DNA of 64,000 nt, from contig NZ_JAAGWZ010000001.1 of NCBI RefSeq assembly GCF_010686725.1, forward strand, positions 186,001 to 250,000. The letters run 5' to 3'. Origin of the DNA: Galbitalea soli. Lineage in GTDB: Bacteria; Actinomycetota; Actinomycetes; Actinomycetales; Microbacteriaceae. The translations under genes and the position numbers were made by a program. The notes under the pieces are model-generated. The model saw only the letters and a list, made by a program, of their open reading frames with translations, was not told the DNA's origin and did not search any database. Positions within the stretch are counted from its first letter, which is position 1, and each line of letters begins with the position of its first letter. Positions 16,399-29,606 of this stretch are shown in pieces.

Positions 16399-17185
16399 CG
16401 CGCGGCTCGACGCGGCCCTCGCCGAGCGGGGACTCGCGCGGTCGCGCACCCACGCCGCGAAACTGATCGACGACGGCCTCGTCACCGTCGACGGACAGCC
16501 CCAGGTGAAGCCCTCCTACCGGGTGTCGGAGACGCAGTCGATCGAAGTCGCGGCGTCGGACCACTACGTCAGTCGCGCCGCCCACAAGCTCATCGCGGCG
16601 CTCGACGCGTTCCGGATTCCGATCACCGGCAGGCTCGCCCTCGACGTGGGAGCCTCGACCGGTGGATTCACGCAGGTGCTGCTGGAACGCGGCGCGCGCC
16701 GAGTCGTCGCCCTCGACGTGGGCCACGCGCAGCTCGCGCCGCTGGTGCGGGCCGACCCGCGGGTCGTCGTGGTGGAGGGGGAGAACGCGCGGTACCTCGA
16801 CGAGGCGCGGTTCGCAGAGCTGAGCGGGTCATCCGACCGTCCCGACGTGGTGGTGGGTGATCTCTCCTTCATCGGACTCCCGCTCGTGATTCCCGCGCTT
16901 CGCGACGTCGCCGCGCCCGACGCCGATCTCGTGCTGCTGATCAAGCCGCAGTTCGAGGTGGGCAAGGGCGGTGTTCGCGAGGGGATCGTGCGCGATGCGG
17001 GGCTGCGCCACGACGCGGTGGCGACCGTGCTGTGGGCCGCCTGGGACGCGGGCCTCGGCACCGCCGGCCTCATCGACTCGCCCATCGCGGGCAACGCCGG
17101 CAACCGCGAGTATCTGGTCTGGTTCAGTGCCCGCGCCGGCAGCATCCCCGCGGAGTGGCGAGACGTCTTCAATGGCCTCGCCTGA
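16391..17185 (+). CDS. tlyA: TlyA family rRNA 2'-O-methyltransferase
   Basis: 264 aa. An N-terminal S4 RNA-binding domain (about residues 4-60; RLDAALAERGLARSRTHAAKLI) is followed by an FtsJ-like SAM-binding domain with LALDVGASTGGFTQVLL near residue 80, VVGDLSFIGL and LLIKPQFEVGKGGVREG. The mycobacterial homologue 2'-O-methylates 16S and 23S rRNA and is the determinant of capreomycin sensitivity; the same role is inferred here. It overlaps the 57-aa gene by 8 bp. Confidence 0.93.
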   Translation: MPDARLDAALAERGLARSRTHAAKLIDDGLVTVDGQPQVKPSYRVSETQSIEVAASDHYVSRAAHKLIAALDAFRIPITGRLALDVGASTGGFTQVLLERGARRVVALDVGHAQLAPLVRADPRVVVVEGENARYLDEARFAELSGSSDRPDVVVGDLSFIGLPLVIPALRDVAAPDADLVLLIKPQFEVGKGGVREGIVRDAGLRHDAVATVLWAAWDAGLGTAGLIDSPIAGNAGNREYLVWFSARAGSIPAEWRDVFNGLA

Positions 17186-17314
17186 GCGAGGGCTGCGCGA
17201 CCGGGCTCCACAGGGCGGCGTCGCGGCCCGCACGCCGCAGTCGAATCCGACAGAATGGGGGGAGCGAATCACTGCTGAGACGTGACGAGCGCGACCACTC
17301 GAAGGGTTTCCCCT

Positions 17315-18241
17315 GTGACAGATCTCCCGACCGCTGAGCGGCACATCCTCATCGTCGCTCACACCGGTCGAACGGATTCTCTCGAGGCCGCGGTCTCGGT
17401 CTGCAGGCAGTTGCAGGAGGCAGGGCTCACGCCGGTGCTGTCGGGAGACGAGCTCGCCGACATGCGCGCCTTCGCGCCGGAGCTCGGGCCGATCGCGATG
17501 CTCGGAGACGCCGTCGCGATCCACGAACTCGAGATCGTGATCGTGCTCGGCGGCGACGGCACCATCCTGCGTGCCGCGGAGCTCACCCGGGGCTGCGGCG
17601 CCCCACTGCTCGGCGTCAATCTCGGCCACGTGGGGTTCCTCGCCGAGAGCGAGCGAGACGACCTCACCGACACGGTCGCGCGCGTACTCGCACAGGACTA
17701 CGAGGTCGAAGAGCGCATGACGCTCAACGTTCGCGTGAAAGTCGACTCCGAGGTCGTCTACGAGACCTGGGCGATCAACGAGGCCACCGTGGAGAAGGCG
17801 AGTCGTGAGCGGATGCTCGAGGTCGTCATCGAGGTCGACGGGCGGCCGCTCTCCTCCTTCGGCTGCGACGGCGTCGTGATGTCGACGCCCACCGGCTCGA
17901 CCGCCTACTCCTTCTCCGCGGGTGGGCCCGTGGTGTGGCCGAGCGTCGACGCGATGCTCCTCGTTCCGCTCAGCGCGCACGCGCTGTTCGCGCGTCCCCT
18001 GGTCGTCGGCCCGGATTCGGCTCTCGCCGTCGAGGTGCTCGACCGCACTCAGGGCACCGGCGTGCTCTGGTGCGACGGGCGCCGCACCCACGACCTGCCG
18101 CGGGGCGCCCGGGTGGTGGTGCGCAAGTCGCACACGCCCGTGCGTCTGGCACGGCTGGCCGAGGGTCCGTTCACGGACCGGCTGGTGCGGAAGTTCGAGC
18201 TGCCGGTCACGGGATGGCGTGGGGAGATCATCCGACCGTGA
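17315..18241 (+). CDS. nadK: NAD kinase
   Basis: Phosphorylates NAD to NADP. 308 aa from the GTG at 17315, preceded by GAAGGG at eight bases; an alternative GTG at 17282 would add 11 residues but has its purine-rich tract 18 bases away. Motifs: VLGGDGTILRAAE (the GGDGT diphosphate-binding loop), NLGHVGFLAE, and STPTGSTAYSFSAGGPVVWP. The stop overlaps the recN GTG. The gene order tlyA-nadK-recN is conserved in actinobacteria. Confidence 0.93.
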   Translation: MTDLPTAERHILIVAHTGRTDSLEAAVSVCRQLQEAGLTPVLSGDELADMRAFAPELGPIAMLGDAVAIHELEIVIVLGGDGTILRAAELTRGCGAPLLGVNLGHVGFLAESERDDLTDTVARVLAQDYEVEERMTLNVRVKVDSEVVYETWAINEATVEKASRERMLEVVIEVDGRPLSSFGCDGVVMSTPTGSTAYSFSAGGPVVWPSVDAMLLVPLSAHALFARPLVVGPDSALAVEVLDRTQGTGVLWCDGRRTHDLPRGARVVVRKSHTPVRLARLAEGPFTDRLVRKFELPVTGWRGEIIRP

Positions 18242-19953
18242 TCGAAGAGATCTCCATTCGCTCCCTCGGGGTCATCGGGGAGGCCACACTGCCGCTCGGC
18301 CCCGGCTTCACCGCGATCACCGGTGAGACCGGCGCCGGCAAGACCATGGTCGTCTCCGCTCTCGGCCTCCTGCTGGGAGAGCGCGGCGACGCGGCGGCGA
18401 TCCGCTCGGGGGCGACCCAGGCCGTCGTCGAGGGTCGCTGGCTCATCGATCCGGAATCGAGCGTCGCCGAGCGTGTTCGCGATGCCGGGGGCGACCTCGA
18501 TGACGAGGGCTCCGCGGCCGGTCTCCTTCTCACGCGAGCCGTCACCCAGGAGGGGCGGAGTCGCGCGACGGTCGGCGGACGGTCGGCGCCGGTCAAGGTG
18601 CTCTCCGAGATCGGCGAATCCCTCGTGGTGGTGCATGGCCAGTCCGACCAGGTGCGGTTGCGCTCCGCGTCCGCCCAGCGCGAGGCCCTCGATCGCTTCG
18701 CGGGGGAGCCGGTCGCGGCCGTGCTCGGCGACTACCAGACCGTCTACCGCCGCTGGCAGGCCGCGCAGGCCGAGCTCGACCTCCTCACCGAGGAGCGCGA
18801 TCGTCGCGGGCGTGAGGCGGATGACCTGCGCTCCGCCCTCGCCGAGATCGAGGCGATCGCGCCGCAGCGCGGCGAGGACGTGCAGCTCGCCGAGACGATC
18901 GACCGCCTCAGCAACCTCGAGGAACTGCGGCTCGCGGCCGCGCAGGCTCAGGAGCTCGTCTCGAGTCAGTCCGGCGAGGACGTGGGCGACGCGCTCGGGT
19001 TCCTCGACCAGGCGCGACGGCTCCTCGACCGCGCGAGCGAACACGACGCCTCCCTCGTGCCGGTGGTCGGGACCCTCGCTGAGGCGACCGCGCTCGCGGC
19101 CGAGGTCTCCGCACAGCTCGCCCACTATCTCGGCGGGCTCGACGCAGACGGTGCGGCCGAACTCGCCACGCTCCAGGAGCGTCGCGCAGAACTGGGGGCG
19201 CTCGTGCGCAAGCACGGGACCTCGCTCGATGATGTTCTCGACCGGTTCGAGAGCGGGGGCGAGCGCCTCATCGAGCTCGACGGCGACACGGACCGCATCG
19301 AGGCGCTCGGGGCCGAGGTGGGGGAGTTGCGCGAGCGGATCATCCTGCTCGGCGACCGATTGACGGAGCTGCGGTCGGCCGCCGCGACGCAGCTCGGCGA
19401 GCGGGTCACCGAAGAACTCGCTGCACTCGCGATGGCGACAGCCCGTGTCACCGTGCAGCTGAGCGACCGGCCCGAGTACGCGACGACGGGAAAAGACCAG
19501 GTCGAGTTCCTGCTGCAGCCGCACCCGGGCTCGGAGCCCCGGGCGCTGGCCCGCGGTGCCTCGGGCGGTGAGCTGTCGAGGGTCATGCTCGCGATCGAGG
19601 TGGTGATCGCGGCGACGGACCCGATTCCGACCTTCATCTTCGACGAGGTCGATGCGGGGGTGGGCGGTGCGAGCGCGATCGAGATCGGTCGACGCCTCGC
19701 GCGTCTCGCCACCACCGCGCAGGTCATCGCGGTGACCCACCTCGCGCAGGTGGCCGCCTTCGCCACCAACCATCTCACCGTCGTGAAGGACGTCGACGGC
19801 GCAGTGACCGCGAGCAGCGTTCGCCAGCTGAGCGGCGAGGATCGCGTGGCCGAAATGGCGCGGCTGCTGAGCGGACTGCCCGATTCCGAGAGCGGACTGA
19901 CCCACGCGCGCGAGCTGCTCGACCTCGCCGCCGACGATCGCGCGACGGTCTGA
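18238..19953 (+). CDS. recN: DNA repair protein RecN
   Basis: SMC-like ATPase for double-strand-break repair. 571 aa, family length. Walker [17 protein letters not shown] is at residues 22-37; a long coiled coil fills about 150-380; the ABC signature [16 protein letters not shown] and Walker [15 protein letters not shown] are in the C-terminal half. The GTG start overlaps the nadK stop. A short perfect palindrome CCGGCG-GCG-CGCCGG (19954-19968) directly follows the stop. The mycobacterial genes lying between recN and pyrG are absent here. Confidence 0.95.
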   Translation: MIEEISIRSLGVIGEATLPLGPGFTAITGETGAGKTMVVSALGLLLGERGDAAAIRSGATQAVVEGRWLIDPESSVAERVRDAGGDLDDEGSAAGLLLTRAVTQEGRSRATVGGRSAPVKVLSEIGESLVVVHGQSDQVRLRSASAQREALDRFAGEPVAAVLGDYQTVYRRWQAAQAELDLLTEERDRRGREADDLRSALAEIEAIAPQRGEDVQLAETIDRLSNLEELRLAAAQAQELVSSQSGEDVGDALGFLDQARRLLDRASEHDASLVPVVGTLAEATALAAEVSAQLAHYLGGLDADGAAELATLQERRAELGALVRKHGTSLDDVLDRFESGGERLIELDGDTDRIEALGAEVGELRERIILLGDRLTELRSAAATQLGERVTEELAALAMATARVTVQLSDRPEYATTGKDQVEFLLQPHPGSEPRALARGASGGELSRVMLAIEVVIAATDPIPTFIFDEVDAGVGGASAIEIGRRLARLATTAQVIAVTHLAQVAAFATNHLTVVKDVDGAVTASSVRQLSGEDRVAEMARLLSGLPDSESGLTHARELLDLAADDRATV

Positions 19954-22304
<2,351 letters not shown>

Positions 22305-22318
<14 letters not shown>

Positions 22319-23228
22319 GTACGACCTCACCCGAAGCCTCGACCGCTACCTGAGGTACGTCGCGATCGAGCGCGGCCTCGCCTCGAACACCGTCGCCGCC
22401 TACCGGCGCGACCTCACCCAGTACCTCGCCTGGCTCGAGGAGCAGGGCGTGCGGATGCCCGCCGAGATCCTCCCCGCACACCTCGCCGAGTGGCTCCGGC
22501 TGCTCCGCACCCGCGACGAGCGCCCGCTGTCGCCCGCCTCCACCTCGCGGATCCTCTCCTCGGTGCGCACCTTCCACCGCTACCTGCTGGAGGAGGGCCA
22601 GGTCGAGGTCGACGCGAGTGCGGACACCACCCCGCCGAAACTGGCCGGGCGCCTGCCCAAGGCCATCACCGTCGACCAGATGGCCGCGGTGCTCGCGGCG
22701 GTCGCGGGCGACAGCCCTCGTGAACTGCGCGATTCCGCCCTCCTCGAGCTGATGTATGCAACGGGAGCTCGCGTCTCCGAGGCGGTCGACCTCAACGTCG
22801 ACGATGTGATCGACGGTGACGTCGTGCGCCTGTTCGGCAAGGGCGGCAAGCAGCGCATCGTCCCGCTGGGCAGCTACGCTCGAGCCGCGATCGACGCGTA
22901 CCTCGTGCGGGCTCGTCCGGTGTTCTCGGTGATCGGCCCGTCGACGCCGGCGCTGTTCCTTGGGGCGCGGGGGCAGCGGGTGTCGCGCCAGAACGCCTGG
23001 CTGATCATCCGGGCGGCCGCGCGGAAGGCCGACCTTGCTGTGGAGATCTCGCCGCACACCTTCCGCCACTCCTTCGCCACCCACCTCCTGGAGGGCGGCG
23101 CCGACGTGCGCGTGGTTCAGGAGCTGCTCGGGCACTCCTCCGTGGCGACCACCCAGATCTACACGCGCGTCACCGCCGACCGGCTGCGCGACATGTACAC
23201 GACGGCGCATCCGAGGGCCCGCGGATGA
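22305..23228 (+). CDS. xerD: Site-specific tyrosine recombinase XerD
   Basis: Chromosome-dimer resolution recombinase acting at dif with XerC. 307 aa. The N-terminal SAM-like DNA-binding domain (about 8-100) and the catalytic domain carry all expected residues: Arg156 (GARVSE), Lys182, His251 and Arg254 ([10 protein letters not shown]), His277 (LGHSS) and nucleophile Tyr286. It overlaps the nudix gene by 14 bp. Its place in a conserved housekeeping operon argues against a phage integrase. Confidence 0.94.
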
Positions 23229-23275
23229 CCGGCACACGCCGGGCCCGCCTCGACAGGCGCGCGCCCACGCCAAAG

Positions 23276-23281
23276 TAGACT
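23276..23281 (+). promoter_or_regulatory. Candidate -10 of leaderless parA promoter
   Basis: TAGACT, six bases before the ATG of the ParA gene, no Shine-Dalgarno between. Confidence 0.55.
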
Positions 23282-23287
23282 GTCGTC

Positions 23288-24145
23288 ATGGTCACCGCCG
23301 CTTCCCCCTCAGTCGGGCCGACGGGTCGGCCGATTCGCTCCTTTCCCGCCCCCGCGTCGCTGAAAGGGCACGGACCGGCCCGAATCATCGCCCTGTGCAA
23401 CCAGAAGGGCGGCGTCGGCAAGACGACGACGACCATCAATCTCGGGGCGTCGCTGGCCGAGAGCGGTCGGCGCGTGCTGGCGATCGACTTCGACCCGCAG
23501 GGAGCCCTCTCCGCTGGGCTCGGCGTGCAGACGCACGACGTCACGACCATCTACGACCTGCTCCTCGGCACGGTGAAGGACGCGGCGTCCACGATCGTCC
23601 ACACCTCGATCGCCGGACTCGACGTGATTCCGGCGAACATCGATCTGTCGGCGGCCGAGGTGCACCTCGTCAATGAGGTCGCGCGCGAGCAGATCCTGGC
23701 CCGCGTGCTGCGCCAGGTCACGGGCGAGTACGACGTGATCCTCATCGACTGCCAGCCCTCGCTCGGTCTTCTGACGGTCAACGCGCTGACGGCGGCGCAC
23801 GGGGTGCTCATCCCGCTCGAGTGCGAGTACTTCGCACTGCGAGGTGTGGCTCTCCTGGTCGAGACCATCGACAAGGTGCGCGACCGTCTCAACCCGGCGA
23901 TCACCCTCGACGGCATTCTCGCGACGATGTACGACGGACGCACGCTGCACGCGCGCGAGGTGCTGGAGCGCGTGGTCGACACCTTCGGTGACGACGTGCT
24001 CGAGACGGTGATCAGCCGCACGGTGAAGTTCCCGGATGCGAGCGTGGCCGGCGCGCCCATCATCACCTTCGCTCCCGAGCACCAGGCCGCGGAGGCCTAC
24101 CGTCAGCTGGCGCGCGAGCTGATCTTCCGCGGCGCCGTCGCCTAG
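23288..24145 (+). CDS. parA: ParA-family ATPase (Soj-like)
   Basis: 285 aa. The deviant Walker A is CNQKGGVGKTTTTINLG near residue 37, with LAIDFDPQGALS and ILIDCQPSLGLLTVNAL following. The N-terminal about 30 residues are Pro/Ser-rich. No parB or parS follows; instead scpA and scpB are next, as in other actinobacteria, so this is the non-origin ParA paralogue that probably works with segregation/condensin functions. The ParA label is firm, the precise role is inference. Confidence 0.93.
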   Translation: MVTAASPSVGPTGRPIRSFPAPASLKGHGPARIIALCNQKGGVGKTTTTINLGASLAESGRRVLAIDFDPQGALSAGLGVQTHDVTTIYDLLLGTVKDAASTIVHTSIAGLDVIPANIDLSAAEVHLVNEVAREQILARVLRQVTGEYDVILIDCQPSLGLLTVNALTAAHGVLIPLECEYFALRGVALLVETIDKVRDRLNPAITLDGILATMYDGRTLHAREVLERVVDTFGDDVLETVISRTVKFPDASVAGAPIITFAPEHQAAEAYRQLARELIFRGAVA

Positions 24146-24146
24146 C

Positions 24147-24983
24147 GTGGTCGCGACCCGCGTTCCTGCCGCGGCGCCCGCCGCCGACGTCGAGGAGGCA
24201 CCCTCCGGGTTCGCGGTGAGCCTCGCCAACTTCAGTGGACCCTTCGATCTGCTGCTCACCCTCATCGGAAAACACGAGCTCGACATCACCGAGGTCTCGC
24301 TCAGCCGGGTCACCGACGAGTTCATCTCCTACCTTCGCGGTCTCGATTCCCCGGAGGAGCTCGATCAGGCGAGCAGCTTCCTGGTCGTCGCGGCCACCCT
24401 GCTCGACCTCAAGGTCGCCGGGCTGCTGCCGCAGGGCGAGCTCGTCGACGCGGAGGACGTCGCACTGCTCGAGGCGCGCGACCTGCTGTTCGCCCGCCTG
24501 CTGCAGTACCGCGCGTTCAAGGAGGCGGCGCAGTGGTTCGGTGCGCGGATGGACGCCGAGTCCACCCGGCATGTCCGCTCGGTGCGATTGGAGGAGCGCT
24601 TCCGTCAGCAGACGCCGGAGCTGGTCTGGACCCTCTCGCTCGCCGACTTCGCCGCGATCGCCGCGCTCGCCTTCGCGCCGCGCGAGCTGCCGGTGGTGGG
24701 ACTCGATCATCTGCACGCACCGCTCGTGAGCATCCGGGAGCAGGCCGCGCACGTCGTCGCCCTCCTGCGCGGTGGCGAGACGATGAGCTTCCGCCAGCTG
24801 ATCGCGGGCGCCGACCAGAAGGGCGTCGTGATCGCGCGCTTCCTCGCCGTGCTCGAGCTGTACCGTCAGGGCTCGATCTCCTACGACCAGCTCGAACCGC
24901 TCGGCGAGCTGACCCTGCGCTGGACCGCCGAGCACTGGTCGGACGACAGCCTTGCTAACCTCGGAGCCGACTATGACTCCTGA
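24147..24983 (+). CDS. scpA: Segregation and condensation protein A
   Basis: Kleisin subunit that bridges SMC heads. 278 aa. The N-terminal SMC-binding segment reads FAVSLANFSGPFDLLLTLI (about residues 22-40), followed by helical LDLKVAGLLP and the C-terminal winged-helix part containing FLAVLELYRQGSI. GTG start one base after the parA stop. It overlaps scpB by 11 bp. Confidence 0.94.
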   Translation: MVATRVPAAAPAADVEEAPSGFAVSLANFSGPFDLLLTLIGKHELDITEVSLSRVTDEFISYLRGLDSPEELDQASSFLVVAATLLDLKVAGLLPQGELVDAEDVALLEARDLLFARLLQYRAFKEAAQWFGARMDAESTRHVRSVRLEERFRQQTPELVWTLSLADFAAIAALAFAPRELPVVGLDHLHAPLVSIREQAAHVVALLRGGETMSFRQLIAGADQKGVVIARFLAVLELYRQGSISYDQLEPLGELTLRWTAEHWSDDSLANLGADYDS

Positions 24984-25542
24984 GCCGCACCCCCTCGACC
25001 TCACCCGGGCCCTCGAGGCCATCTTCATGGTGGCGGATGAACCGCAGAGCCTCGTCTCGCTCGCGACGTCGCTCGGCGCGCCGGTCGCGGCCGTCCGGCA
25101 GGCCGTCGAGACCCTCGTCGCCGACTACGACGGCGAGTCAGGCGGGGTGCGCCGGGGATTCGAGCTGCGCGAGGTCGGCGGCGGCTGGCGCATCTATGTG
25201 CGCGACGAATTCGATGTCGCGGTGCGCGACTTCGTCCTCACCCAGAACCCGACGCGCCTGTCGCAGGCGGCGCTCGAGACGCTCGCGGTGATCGCCTACA
25301 AGCAGCCGATCACGCGGGGCGCGATCGCGTCGATCCGCGCGGTCAACGTGGACTCTGTGGTGCGCACGCTCCTCGGGCGGGGGCTGATCACGGAGGCGTT
25401 CACCGACAGCGAGACGGGCGCGATCCACTATGCGACGACCGACATGATGCTCACGCAGCTGGGCATCAACGCCATTGACGAGTTGCCGCCGATCTCGCCC
25501 CTGCTCGCCGACGGAGCGGAGGGATTCGATGACCTTCGATGA
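24973..25542 (+). CDS. scpB: Segregation and condensation protein B
   Basis: Winged-helix partner of ScpA in the SMC-kleisin condensin. 189 aa from an ATG behind GGAG at six bases; an earlier in-frame ATG exists at 24952 but lies deep in scpA. Family motifs: ALEAIFMVADEP at the N-terminus and RLSQAALETLAVIAYKQPITRGAIASIRAVN in the second winged helix. It overlaps scpA and the pseudouridine synthase gene. Confidence 0.94.
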   Translation: MTPEPHPLDLTRALEAIFMVADEPQSLVSLATSLGAPVAAVRQAVETLVADYDGESGGVRRGFELREVGGGWRIYVRDEFDVAVRDFVLTQNPTRLSQAALETLAVIAYKQPITRGAIASIRAVNVDSVVRTLLGRGLITEAFTDSETGAIHYATTDMMLTQLGINAIDELPPISPLLADGAEGFDDLR

Positions 25543-26317
25543 ACCGCAGGCGGACGGTGAACGCCTGCAGAAGGTGATGGCCGCGGCGGGCGTCGCGAGC
25601 CGACGCGTCTCGGAGGACCTCATCGCGGCCGGCCGCGTGACCGTCAACGGCGAGGTCGTCACGGAGCCGGGGCGGCGCGTCCACGCGGCAACCGACCTGG
25701 TCTCGGTGGACGGCGTCGCGATCCAACTCGACACGAGTCGGCGGTACCTCATGCTGAACAAGCCGACGGGAATCGTGAGCTCGCTGCGCGACGAGAACGG
25801 CAACCCGGATCTCTCGCGCTACACGGCGCGCTACGAGGAGCGGCTGTTCAACGTGGGCCGTCTCGACGCGCAGACGAGCGGCCTGCTCATCCTCACCAAC
25901 GATGGCGAGCTCGCGCACGTGCTCGCCCACCCCTCGTTCGGCGTCACCAAGACCTACGTGGCGAAGGTGCAGGGCGACGTGAGCGCCGCGACCCTGCGTC
26001 GCCTCACGACCGGGGTCGTGCTCGATGACGGCGAGATCGTCGCCGACAACGCCCGACTCCTCGGGAAGGCCTCTCGCGGCCAGTCGATGATCGAGATCGA
26101 ATTGCACTCGGGTCGCAATCGCATCGTGCGTCGCATGCTGAACGCGGTCGGCCACCCCGTCGTCGACCTCGTGCGTCGCAGCTTCGGACCGCTGACCCTC
26201 GGCTCGCTGCAGGTCGGTCAGATCCGCGATCTCACGAAAGCCGAGCTGGGCGCGCTGCTGACGCTCGCGCGCGACCACGGCGCGACCCTGCGGCGCGGGA
26301 CGGGGGAGGGCTCATGA
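25529..26317 (+). CDS. rluB: Ribosomal large-subunit pseudouridine synthase, RsuA/RluB family
   Basis: 262 aa. N-terminal S4 domain (GERLQKVMAAAGVASRRVSEDLI) and catalytic domain with the aspartate in GRLDAQTSGLLILTND; later HSGRNRIVRRMLNAVGHPV is typical. ATG follows GGAGGG and overlaps scpB by 14 bp. The exact target uridine in 23S rRNA is inferred from RluB homology and not provable from sequence alone. Confidence 0.9.
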   Translation: MTFDEPQADGERLQKVMAAAGVASRRVSEDLIAAGRVTVNGEVVTEPGRRVHAATDLVSVDGVAIQLDTSRRYLMLNKPTGIVSSLRDENGNPDLSRYTARYEERLFNVGRLDAQTSGLLILTNDGELAHVLAHPSFGVTKTYVAKVQGDVSAATLRRLTTGVVLDDGEIVADNARLLGKASRGQSMIEIELHSGRNRIVRRMLNAVGHPVVDLVRRSFGPLTLGSLQVGQIRDLTKAELGALLTLARDHGATLRRGTGEGS

Positions 26318-27411
26318 GCGAGGCGAGAACGCGCGGACCCGTGCGGATCGTGGGCGCGGGGCTGCTGGGCGCGAGTATCGGGCTCGCGCTTCGCGCGAAG
26401 GGGGTGGAGGTCATCCTCGACGATGTCTCGCCCGCCACCGTCACTCTCGCAATCGACTACGGGGCGGGTCGCGCCGCGGCACCGGATGACCACCCCTCGC
26501 TCATCGTCGTCTGCGTGCCGCCCGACGTCACGGCCCGCACCGTCGCCGCAGAACTGGCCGCCCACCCGCACGCGCTGGTGACCGATGTGGCGAGCGTGAA
26601 GCTCGCTCCGCTCACCGAGCTGCGGGCGCTGGGCGCCGACGTGTCGCGGTACATCGGATCGCACCCGATGGCGGGCAGGGAGCGCGGGGGAGCAGTCTCG
26701 GCGCGCGCCGACCTCTTCGTCGGGCGCCCCTGGGTGGTGGCGAACCACGACGGCATCGCCGACCGGCGCACGGCTGACCTCACCATCGAGGCGCTCGCGC
26801 TCGACCTCGGCGCGGTGCCGATCGAGATGGAGGCCGCGGAGCACGACCGCAGCGTCGCGCTCGTCTCCCACGTGCCCCAGATCATCTCCTCCTTGCTCGC
26901 CGCGCGGCTCGAAGACGCGAGCGACGCGGCCGTCGGGCTCGCCGGCCAGGGGCTCCGCGACACCACGCGCATCGCGTCCAGCAACCCGGAGCTCTGGGTG
27001 CAGATCCTCACCGCCAACGCCGAGCCCGTGGTCGAGGTGCTGCGCGCCTACCGCGACGAGCTGGACGCGGTGATCGCCTCGCTCAGCGAGCACGCGGCAC
27101 CCGGGGCGCGCCGCGCCATCGCCGAGGCGCTCGCGGGGGGCAATGCGGGTGTCGCCCGCATCCCGGGAAAGCACGGACAGGCGAAGCACTTCGCCTCGCT
27201 CGTCATCATGGTCGCCGACCGCCCGGGCGAACTCGCGCGACTGCTCACCGAGATCGGGGCGGCGGGCGTCAACATGGAGGACCTCCGGCTCGAGCACTCC
27301 CCGGGCGCGCAGATCGGCCTCGCCGAGATCGGTGTGCTGCCCGAGGTGGCCGGCCGCCTGGCCGAGGAGCTCGAGTCGCGGGGCTGGAAGATCGCGGGAG
27401 CATTCTCATGA
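26314..27411 (+). CDS. tyrA: Prephenate dehydrogenase with ACT domain
   Basis: Oxidative decarboxylation of prephenate to 4-hydroxyphenylpyruvate for tyrosine. 365 aa. The NAD-binding fold starts [17 protein letters not shown]; the conserved [10 protein letters not shown] is near residue 113. A C-terminal ACT regulatory domain (about 285-350; [21 protein letters not shown]) suggests tyrosine feedback. ATGA overlap on both sides, with the rluB-type gene and cmk. Confidence 0.93.
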   Translation: MSEARTRGPVRIVGAGLLGASIGLALRAKGVEVILDDVSPATVTLAIDYGAGRAAAPDDHPSLIVVCVPPDVTARTVAAELAAHPHALVTDVASVKLAPLTELRALGADVSRYIGSHPMAGRERGGAVSARADLFVGRPWVVANHDGIADRRTADLTIEALALDLGAVPIEMEAAEHDRSVALVSHVPQIISSLLAARLEDASDAAVGLAGQGLRDTTRIASSNPELWVQILTANAEPVVEVLRAYRDELDAVIASLSEHAAPGARRAIAEALAGGNAGVARIPGKHGQAKHFASLVIMVADRPGELARLLTEIGAAGVNMEDLRLEHSPGAQIGLAEIGVLPEVAGRLAEELESRGWKIAGAFS

Positions 27412-28088
27412 GTATCGTCGTCGCCATCGACGGGCCGGCCGGCTCCGGCAAGTCGAGCGTGAGCCGCGCGGCGGCCCGGGCGCTGGGTTTCGCCTACCTC
27501 GACACGGGTGCGGCCTACCGCGCGCTCGCCTGGTCGGGGCTCGACCGCGGAATTCCGCTCGCCGACCCGGCGGCCGCGGCGGCGGCGTTCGAGGGTTTCG
27601 ACTACTCCATCGGAACGGACCCCGACGACACGACCGTGCGGGTGGGTGCGGTGGACGTGACGGAGGCGATCCGCGAGCCGCGCGTGACCGAGGTGGTGAG
27701 TCTCGTGGCGCGGGTGCCCGAGGTGCGTGCGCGACTCGTCGAGTTGTTCCGCGGCATCATCGCGACGACGACCCGGCCGGGAATCATCGTGGAGGGGCGC
27801 GACATCACGACCGTGGTGGCGCCAGATGCCGCAGTGCGGATCCTGCTCACCGCAGACGAACAGGTTAGAATGGGCAGGCGTTCCGCGGAACTCTCAGGGG
27901 TTTCCGCTGAGACGACGGCTCGGCAGCTCGCCTCGCGGGATGCCCAGGACTCTCGGGTCGTTGACTTCATGAATGCCGCAGACGGTGTCACCACCGTCGA
28001 TTCGACGGATCTCGACTTCGACCAGACGGTCGCCGCGGTCGTCGCGCTGGTGCGCGACACGACGCGGGTCGAGACCCCCACAGACTGA
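27408..28088 (+). CDS. cmk: Cytidylate kinase
   Basis: Phosphorylates CMP/dCMP. 226 aa. The P-loop is [31 protein letters not shown] is the CMP-binding segment and [14 protein letters not shown] is the family signature. ATG overlaps the tyrA stop. An isolated AT-rich hexamer TAGAAT (27866-27871) lies inside the gene. Confidence 0.95.
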   Translation: MSIVVAIDGPAGSGKSSVSRAAARALGFAYLDTGAAYRALAWSGLDRGIPLADPAAAAAAFEGFDYSIGTDPDDTTVRVGAVDVTEAIREPRVTEVVSLVARVPEVRARLVELFRGIIATTTRPGIIVEGRDITTVVAPDAAVRILLTADEQVRMGRRSAELSGVSAETTARQLASRDAQDSRVVDFMNAADGVTTVDSTDLDFDQTVAAVVALVRDTTRVETPTD

Positions 28089-28097
28089 GGACACCCC

Positions 28098-29606
28098 ATG
28101 GCAGACGAAAAAGACGACTTCCCCGAACTGGATGGTCAGCTCGTCGATCGTCTCAACGCACTGACGGAGGAGGAGGCGGCGCAGCGCGCGACCGCGCTCC
28201 GGGCCGGACTCGAGGACTACGACCTCGAAGACGACGACCTCGACATCCTGGAATCGGCGACCGAGGACCCGGACGCGATCGTCTACCTTCCCGCGCTTCC
28301 GGTGCTCGCGATCGTCGGTCGCCCCAACGTGGGCAAGTCGGCGCTCGTCAACCGCATCCTGGGCCGCCGCGAGGCCGTCGTGCAGGACACGCCGGGCGTC
28401 ACGCGCGACCGCGTCAACTACAAGGCCGAGTGGGCCGACCGCCGCTTCACCATCGTCGACACCGGCGGCTGGGAGCCCGACGCGAAAGGCATCAACGCCT
28501 CGGTGGCGGCGCAGGCCGAGGTCGCGGTCGACCTCGCCGACGCGGTGCTCTTCGTCGTGGATGCGACCGTCGGGGCGACGGCGACCGACGAGCACGTGGT
28601 GCGGATGCTGCGGGGCTCGAAGAAGCCGGTCATCCTCGTGGCCAACAAGGTGGACGACGCTCGGCAGGAATCCGATGCCGCGGTGCTGTGGAACCTCGGT
28701 CTCGGCGAGCCGTGGCCGGTCTCGGCCCTGCACGGCCGGGGCGTCGCCGACCTCCTCGACAAGGTGCTGGAGGTGCTGCCCGAGACCTCCGCGGTCGCGA
28801 AGCGCGAGGTGGGCGGACCCCGTCGCGTCGCCCTCCTCGGGCGTCCGAACGTGGGCAAGTCGAGCCTGCTCAACAAGACCGCGGGCGAGGAGCGGGTGGT
28901 CGTCAACGAGCTCGCCGGCACCACGCGCGACCCGGTCGACGAGCAGATCGAGCTCGGCGGCAAGGTGTGGCAGTTCGTCGACACCGCCGGCATCCGTCGC
29001 CGCGTCAACCTCGCGCAGGGCGCCGACTTCTACGCGACCCTCCGCACGAGCGCCGCGCTCGAGAAGGCCGAGGTCGCGGTCGTGCTCATCGACGTGAGCG
29101 AGGTCATCAGCGTTCAGGACCTCAAGATCATCGACCTCGTGCTCGAGTCGGGCCGTGCCCTCGTGCTCGCCTTCAACAAGTGGGACCTTCTCGACGACGA
29201 CCGGCGTCGCTACCTGGAGCGGGAGATCGAGCAGGACCTCTCGCACGTGTCGTGGGCACCGCGCGTGAACATCTCGGCGAAGACCGGGCGTCACATGGAG
29301 AAGCTGGTCCCGGCGCTCGAACTCGCGCTCGAGTCGTGGGACAAGCGCATTCCCACCGGAAAGTTCAACGCGCTGTTGGCCGAGCTCACGGCCGAGCATC
29401 CGCACCCGGTTCGCGGCGGCAAGCAGCCGCGCATCCTGTTCGGCACGCAGGCCGCGTCTCGGCCGCCGACGTTCGTGCTGTTCACGACCGGTTTCCTCGA
29501 CCCGCAGTACCGGCGATTCATCACCCGGCGCCTTCGCGAGATCTTCGGCTTCGAGGGCAGCCCCATCAACGTCAACATGCGAGTGCGGGAGCGACGCAAG
29601 CGCTGA
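28098..29606 (+). CDS. der: Ribosome-associated GTPase Der (EngA)
   Basis: Essential 50S assembly GTPase. 502 aa with two tandem G domains, each with a perfect G1 GRPNVGKS, plus [16 protein letters not shown] and NKxD motifs ([16 protein letters not shown]). The C-terminal KH-like domain ends [21 protein letters not shown]. The N-terminal about 65 residues are an acidic lead, common in actinobacterial Der. It shares one base with the next ATG (TGATG). Confidence 0.96.
   Translation: MADEKDDFPELDGQLVDRLNALTEEEAAQRATALRAGLEDYDLEDDDLDILESATEDPDAIVYLPALPVLAIVGRPNVGKSALVNRILGRREAVVQDTPGVTRDRVNYKAEWADRRFTIVDTGGWEPDAKGINASVAAQAEVAVDLADAVLFVVDATVGATATDEHVVRMLRGSKKPVILVANKVDDARQESDAAVLWNLGLGEPWPVSALHGRGVADLLDKVLEVLPETSAVAKREVGGPRRVALLGRPNVGKSSLLNKTAGEERVVVNELAGTTRDPVDEQIELGGKVWQFVDTAGIRRRVNLAQGADFYATLRTSAALEKAEVAVVLIDVSEVISVQDLKIIDLVLESGRALVLAFNKWDLLDDDRRRYLEREIEQDLSHVSWAPRVNISAKTGRHMEKLVPALELALESWDKRIPTGKFNALLAELTAEHPHPVRGGKQPRILFGTQAASRPPTFVLFTTGFLDPQYRRFITRRLREIFGFEGSPINVNMRVRERRKR

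Noticed and set aside
27866-27871. TAGAAT inside cmk as an internal promoter for der
   Set aside because: Good -10 match but no -35 and no start codon at the leaderless distance in the der frame; kept only as a remark.
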